Under the pieces are notes generated by a model. That model ran no database searches. It was given only the letters and a program-made list of their open reading frames with translations, and was not told where the DNA came from. The translations under genes were made by a program, and so were the position numbers. A stretch of DNA of 64,000 nucleotides, from assembly GCF_018835585.1 (NCBI RefSeq), contig NZ_JAHGVE010000004.1, forward strand, positions 124,001 through 188,000, written 5' to 3'. This stretch comes from Pelorhabdus rhamnosifermentans. Its GTDB lineage: Bacteria > Bacillota > Negativicutes > UMGS1260. How positions within the stretch are numbered: the stretch's first letter is position 1; each line of letters begins with the position of its first letter. Shown here piece by piece: positions 59,754 through 64,000 of the stretch.

Positions 59754-61220
<1,467 letters not shown>

Positions 61221-61254
61221 AAATAAATTTAAATCAAAGTCATTGTAATGATAA

Positions 61255-61300
61255 AAAAGACTTCAGTTTCAAAATTATTTGAAACTGAAGTCTTTTTTTT
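61255..61300. terminator. Terminator after guaB
   Basis: GACTTCAGTTTCAAA with its complement and a T run; bidirectional. Confidence 0.9.
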
Positions 61301-61344
61301 GCATTTTATAACATAAGAGGGGCATTATAAAGGCTGTTTTAAGT

Positions 61345-62244
61345 TTACCAGGCTGATGGAGTACTGAAATTGACAACTCGAAATTCAAACCCCTGAGATT
61401 TAAATAACTCAATAATTTGCCGTAAAGCTTTCACTGTTTCACCGTGACCTGTGCCATCATGCATAAGCACAGTTGCATGACTCCATAGGGCTTTGTTTTG
61501 TATTTGCTCGGCAATATTTGCTACAAGCTGGGGTGCCGTGCCCCGTGAGGCGTCGCCTGAACTAATGTTCCAGCCAACATCACAGTAACCTTCTTGTTCT
61601 AAACTGTTCCAATAAGCTTTGTTAAAGGTGCCTGCTGATCCTCCGGGGGCCCTAGAAATATGGGGACGTACACCAATGGCTTGTTTGATAATTTCATCGG
61701 TATGATGTAGTTGCGCTAAATAGGTTTGAGGTGAGCGATAGAGGTCTTTATAGTTATGATTGTAGCTATGATTGCCTATGGCATGTCCTGCCGTGAAAAT
61801 TTGTTTGATTAAATCAGGATATTTTTCTGCTTGACTACCGACAAGAAAAAAAGTAGCATGAATTTGATATTCATTGAGAAGAGCCAGTACAATCGGCGTG
61901 TTTTCAGGGTCAGGTCCATCATCGAAGGTGAGATAAACTGTTTTTTGGCCATAGTAGGGAGTCAGTGGTGGCAAAGTGGTTGGCAGTTTCTGATTTTTCC
62001 GTTCTGAAACGAGCAACGGATCATAAACAGGTTTGTCTGTCATAAGCCAGTTATTTGTATAGTCCATAATCAAATAAGCAGGTGCGTAATTCGGGGGAGA
62101 TTCAGCGTTTTTTTCAGTTGTGGATTCGATATTATTTGTTGTAATAGAGTAGTAGGCGAATGTTCCTAATGGTGCCGTGCAAAACAACAAAAAAAAGAAC
62201 AATGTGAGTCGACATAATTCTTTAAACGCTGAATGTTGCATCAT
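61345..62244 (-). CDS. Polysaccharide deacetylase (NodB type), membrane anchored
   Basis: 299 residues. N-terminal hydrophobic segment (FFFLLFCTAPLGTFAYY), then the NodB domain from about 105: LTFDDGPDPENTP, AIGNHSYNHN, SRAPGGSAG and VLMHDGTGHG. All metal and catalytic residues are present. Probably removes acetyl groups from peptidoglycan GlcNAc/MurNAc. Distinct from the Tat-exported paralogue at 30034. Confidence 0.9.
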   Translation of the reverse strand: MMQHSAFKELCRLTLFFFLLFCTAPLGTFAYYSITTNNIESTTEKNAESPPNYAPAYLIMDYTNNWLMTDKPVYDPLLVSERKNQKLPTTLPPLTPYYGQKTVYLTFDDGPDPENTPIVLALLNEYQIHATFFLVGSQAEKYPDLIKQIFTAGHAIGNHSYNHNYKDLYRSPQTYLAQLHHTDEIIKQAIGVRPHISRAPGGSAGTFNKAYWNSLEQEGYCDVGWNISSGDASRGTAPQLVANIAEQIQNKALWSHATVLMHDGTGHGETVKALRQIIELFKSQGFEFRVVNFSTPSAW

Positions 62245-62370
62245 TATTTATGCACCTCATAGTTTTGAACAATTTTGTTGACAAGAATTATTTCGGCAAA
62301 GAACGTTTTTTTCCTGCGTAAGCATTGCTTTGTTATGGTTATACTACGAATAATAAGGAGGCACAGGCAG

Positions 62371-64000
62371 ATGCAAAAAAATTTTCAGCGAAAAAAAGAT
62401 ATTCTAGTTCAATCAGTTGTTTTAGTGCTTTTCATTTGTTTTTTTGGGAGTATTGCCTATGCTTTTTTCACTTTGCCGCAAACAGATAATTTGGAAAATT
62501 TACAATTTATGAAAGCCACACAAGTATTTGATGCTCATGGTGCACTTATTTCAAAGTTGTTTGAGGAAAATCGCGTCGTTGTACCCATTAGCAGCATGTC
62601 TTTTTATGTGCAACAGGCTATTATTGATAATGAAGATATCAGGTTTTATAGCCATGCTGGTGTCGATCCTATTGGCATTGTTCGAGCTTTATGGGTGGAT
62701 CTGCGCATGGGGACTTTCGCTGAGGGGGGAAGCACGCTTACGCAGCAACTGGCTAAGAATATGTTTTTGACGCAGGAAAAGACTTTTATACGAAAATTAA
62801 AAGAAATGTTACTGGCATTACTTATTGAAAGAAGATTTTCTAAACAGGAAATTCTTCAGGCTTATTTGAATCAAGTATATTTTGGTGAAGGTGCTTATGG
62901 TGTTGAATCTGCTTCACAAGTATATTTTGGTAAGCATGCTAGTGAATTGACCTTGGGGGAAAGTGCATTGATCGCCGGATTGCCACGCGGTCCGGGAATT
63001 TATTCACCTTATGTGGATATGAACGCGGCTTTATCGAGGCGTGCTGAAGTGTTAAGTGGTATGGTAAAAATGAACGATATTACACAAGCACAGGCCGATG
63101 CTGCAAATGGTGAACCACTTGTATTGGTTGGTAAGAAAAAACGGACTGTTCAAGCTTCTTACTTTTTAGATTATGTTGCCAATGAGCTTGTGGGCCGTTA
63201 TGGCGCTAATCGAGTATACAGAGGCGGGCTGAAGGTTTATACAACACTTGATATTAAGACTCAGCAGGCAGCAGAAGCTACGCTTGGAAAATATCAAGGA
63301 GCCGTTTTAGCCCTTGACCCTCATAATGGTTCTATTCGTGCTATGGTAGGAGGTCGTGATTATCAGGAAAGCCAAATAAATCGGGTGCAAGTTGAACTAA
63401 GACAGCCAGGTTCTGCTTTTAAACCTTTTTTATATGCAACAGCCTTAAACCAAGGGTTGACAGCGAATGCCGTGATTATTGATGAAAAAATCAATATTGG
63501 CGGGTACAGCCCGCTAAATTCCGATAAGAAGTATCATGGTCCAGTTACGCTGAGTAAGGCGTTGCGTGATTCTATTAATGTGCCTGCAGTCAAGTTAGCG
63601 CAGCAAGTGGGCATGACAAATGTCTTGGCACTTGCTCAAGCACTGGGAATTTCAACGCTTACAACGCAGGATAATAATTTGGCAGCTGCCATCGGCGGGT
63701 TGACACAGGGCGTAAATTTAATGGAACTTACAGCAGCTTATACGGCTTTTGCAAATGCTGGCGTTCTTTCTAAACCTGTGGCTATTTTGAAGGTACTCGA
63801 TGAAAATGATCAGCTGTTGGAACAGGCAACATTTGTGCAGCAACAAATGTTAACGCCGCAAGTGGCTTACATTATGACGAATATGATGGCAGGAACAATC
63901 AGTTCAGGTACAGGTACGGCAGCTGCCATTGGTCGACCGGCAGCAGGGAAAACAGGTACAACAGACAATTATGAAGCAGCCTGGTTTATTGGTTATACAC
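62371..64000 (+). CDS. Class A penicillin-binding protein (3' end outside window)
   Basis: At least 543 residues, open to the window's end. ATG 62371 follows AAGGAGG. Membrane helix at about 14-35; GT51 transglycosylase with DNEDIRFYSHAGVDPIGI, EGGSTLTQQLAKNMFLTQ and RKLKEMLLALLIERRFSKQE; transpeptidase with the active Ser in QPGSAFKPFLYAT (SxxK), SIN and KTGTT. PBP1A-type bifunctional peptidoglycan synthase. Confidence 0.94.
   Translation, partial: MQKNFQRKKDILVQSVVLVLFICFFGSIAYAFFTLPQTDNLENLQFMKATQVFDAHGALISKLFEENRVVVPISSMSFYVQQAIIDNEDIRFYSHAGVDPIGIVRALWVDLRMGTFAEGGSTLTQQLAKNMFLTQEKTFIRKLKEMLLALLIERRFSKQEILQAYLNQVYFGEGAYGVESASQVYFGKHASELTLGESALIAGLPRGPGIYSPYVDMNAALSRRAEVLSGMVKMNDITQAQADAANGEPLVLVGKKKRTVQASYFLDYVANELVGRYGANRVYRGGLKVYTTLDIKTQQAAEATLGKYQGAVLALDPHNGSIRAMVGGRDYQESQINRVQVELRQPGSAFKPFLYATALNQGLTANAVIIDEKINIGGYSPLNSDKKYHGPVTLSKALRDSINVPAVKLAQQVGMTNVLALAQALGISTLTTQDNNLAAAIGGLTQGVNLMELTAAYTAFANAGVLSKPVAILKVLDENDQLLEQATFVQQQMLTPQVAYIMTNMMAGTISSGTGTAAAIGRPAAGKTGTTDNYEAAWFIGYT

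Overview
The window looks like a chromosomal segment from a diderm Firmicute of the class Negativicutes, probably a Sporomusaceae/Pelosinus-like spore former. Low-GC Firmicute features (rpmB, recG, guaB, cheV, a c-di-AMP riboswitch, a spore-coat gene remnant) sit beside outer-membrane machinery: TonB/ExbBD, four TonB-dependent receptors, a porin, an autotransporter barrel and a Skp-like chaperone. The genus is inferred, not shown.

The dominant theme is corrinoid and cobalt economy. I count eight cobalamin riboswitches (about 376, 1822, 2311, 14180, 35108, 36262, 36612 and 47232). Region 1 (376-1603) is a riboswitch plus CbiZ. Region 2 (1753-13471) has two riboswitches in series ahead of a long co-directional run: a CbiK paralogue with an altered active site, a truncated NifH-like ORF, exbB-exbD-tonB, an ECF transporter (chimeric S-like protein, fused double ATPase, EcfT), a membrane-anchored beta-propeller and a TonB-dependent receptor. 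Region 3 (14120-17025) is riboswitch, BtuB-like receptor and corrinoid adenosyltransferase. Region 4 (47172-49965) is riboswitch, exported CbiK and, convergently, CbiM plus a small CbiN-like partner.

The most unusual part is 35060-47116. A LuxR-type regulator gene is preceded by its own cobalamin riboswitch and flanked by two copies of the same operator-promoter. The second copy drives tandem cobalamin riboswitches ahead of a GC-rich island. The island encodes a Skp-like chaperone; a 1777-residue protein that joins an ESPR signal peptide, passenger, autotransporter barrel, linker and complete TonB-dependent receptor; a beta-propeller-like protein; a C1 (papain-like) peptidase; an amidase; a 58-residue ORF; a permuted-papain-like protein; and a carboxypeptidase-regulatory-like domain protein. 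None of the proteins downstream of the fusion has a visible signal peptide. I propose this as a candidate undescribed corrinoid-responsive surface system.

Between these lie: a cyclopropane-fatty-acid synthase; an ECF S component, TonB receptor and methyltransferase locus; a Fur-box-controlled DUF2325 gene; a porin; a znuA/znuCB/Zur-type zinc locus; a DsbA-like protein; a DUF1980-permease pair; and several stretches of decayed genes (17144-17579, 25187-25513, 30821-31413, 34646-35045).

From 50 kb on the content is more housekeeping: a fluoride-riboswitch operon (NifU-like, GGGtGRT protein, DUF190, CrcB), rpmB, DUF1858, recG, a HipA-like protein, a tautomerase, a c-di-AMP-riboswitch-controlled 3D-domain protein, cheV, guaB, a NodB-type deacetylase and the start of a class A penicillin-binding protein that runs off the window.
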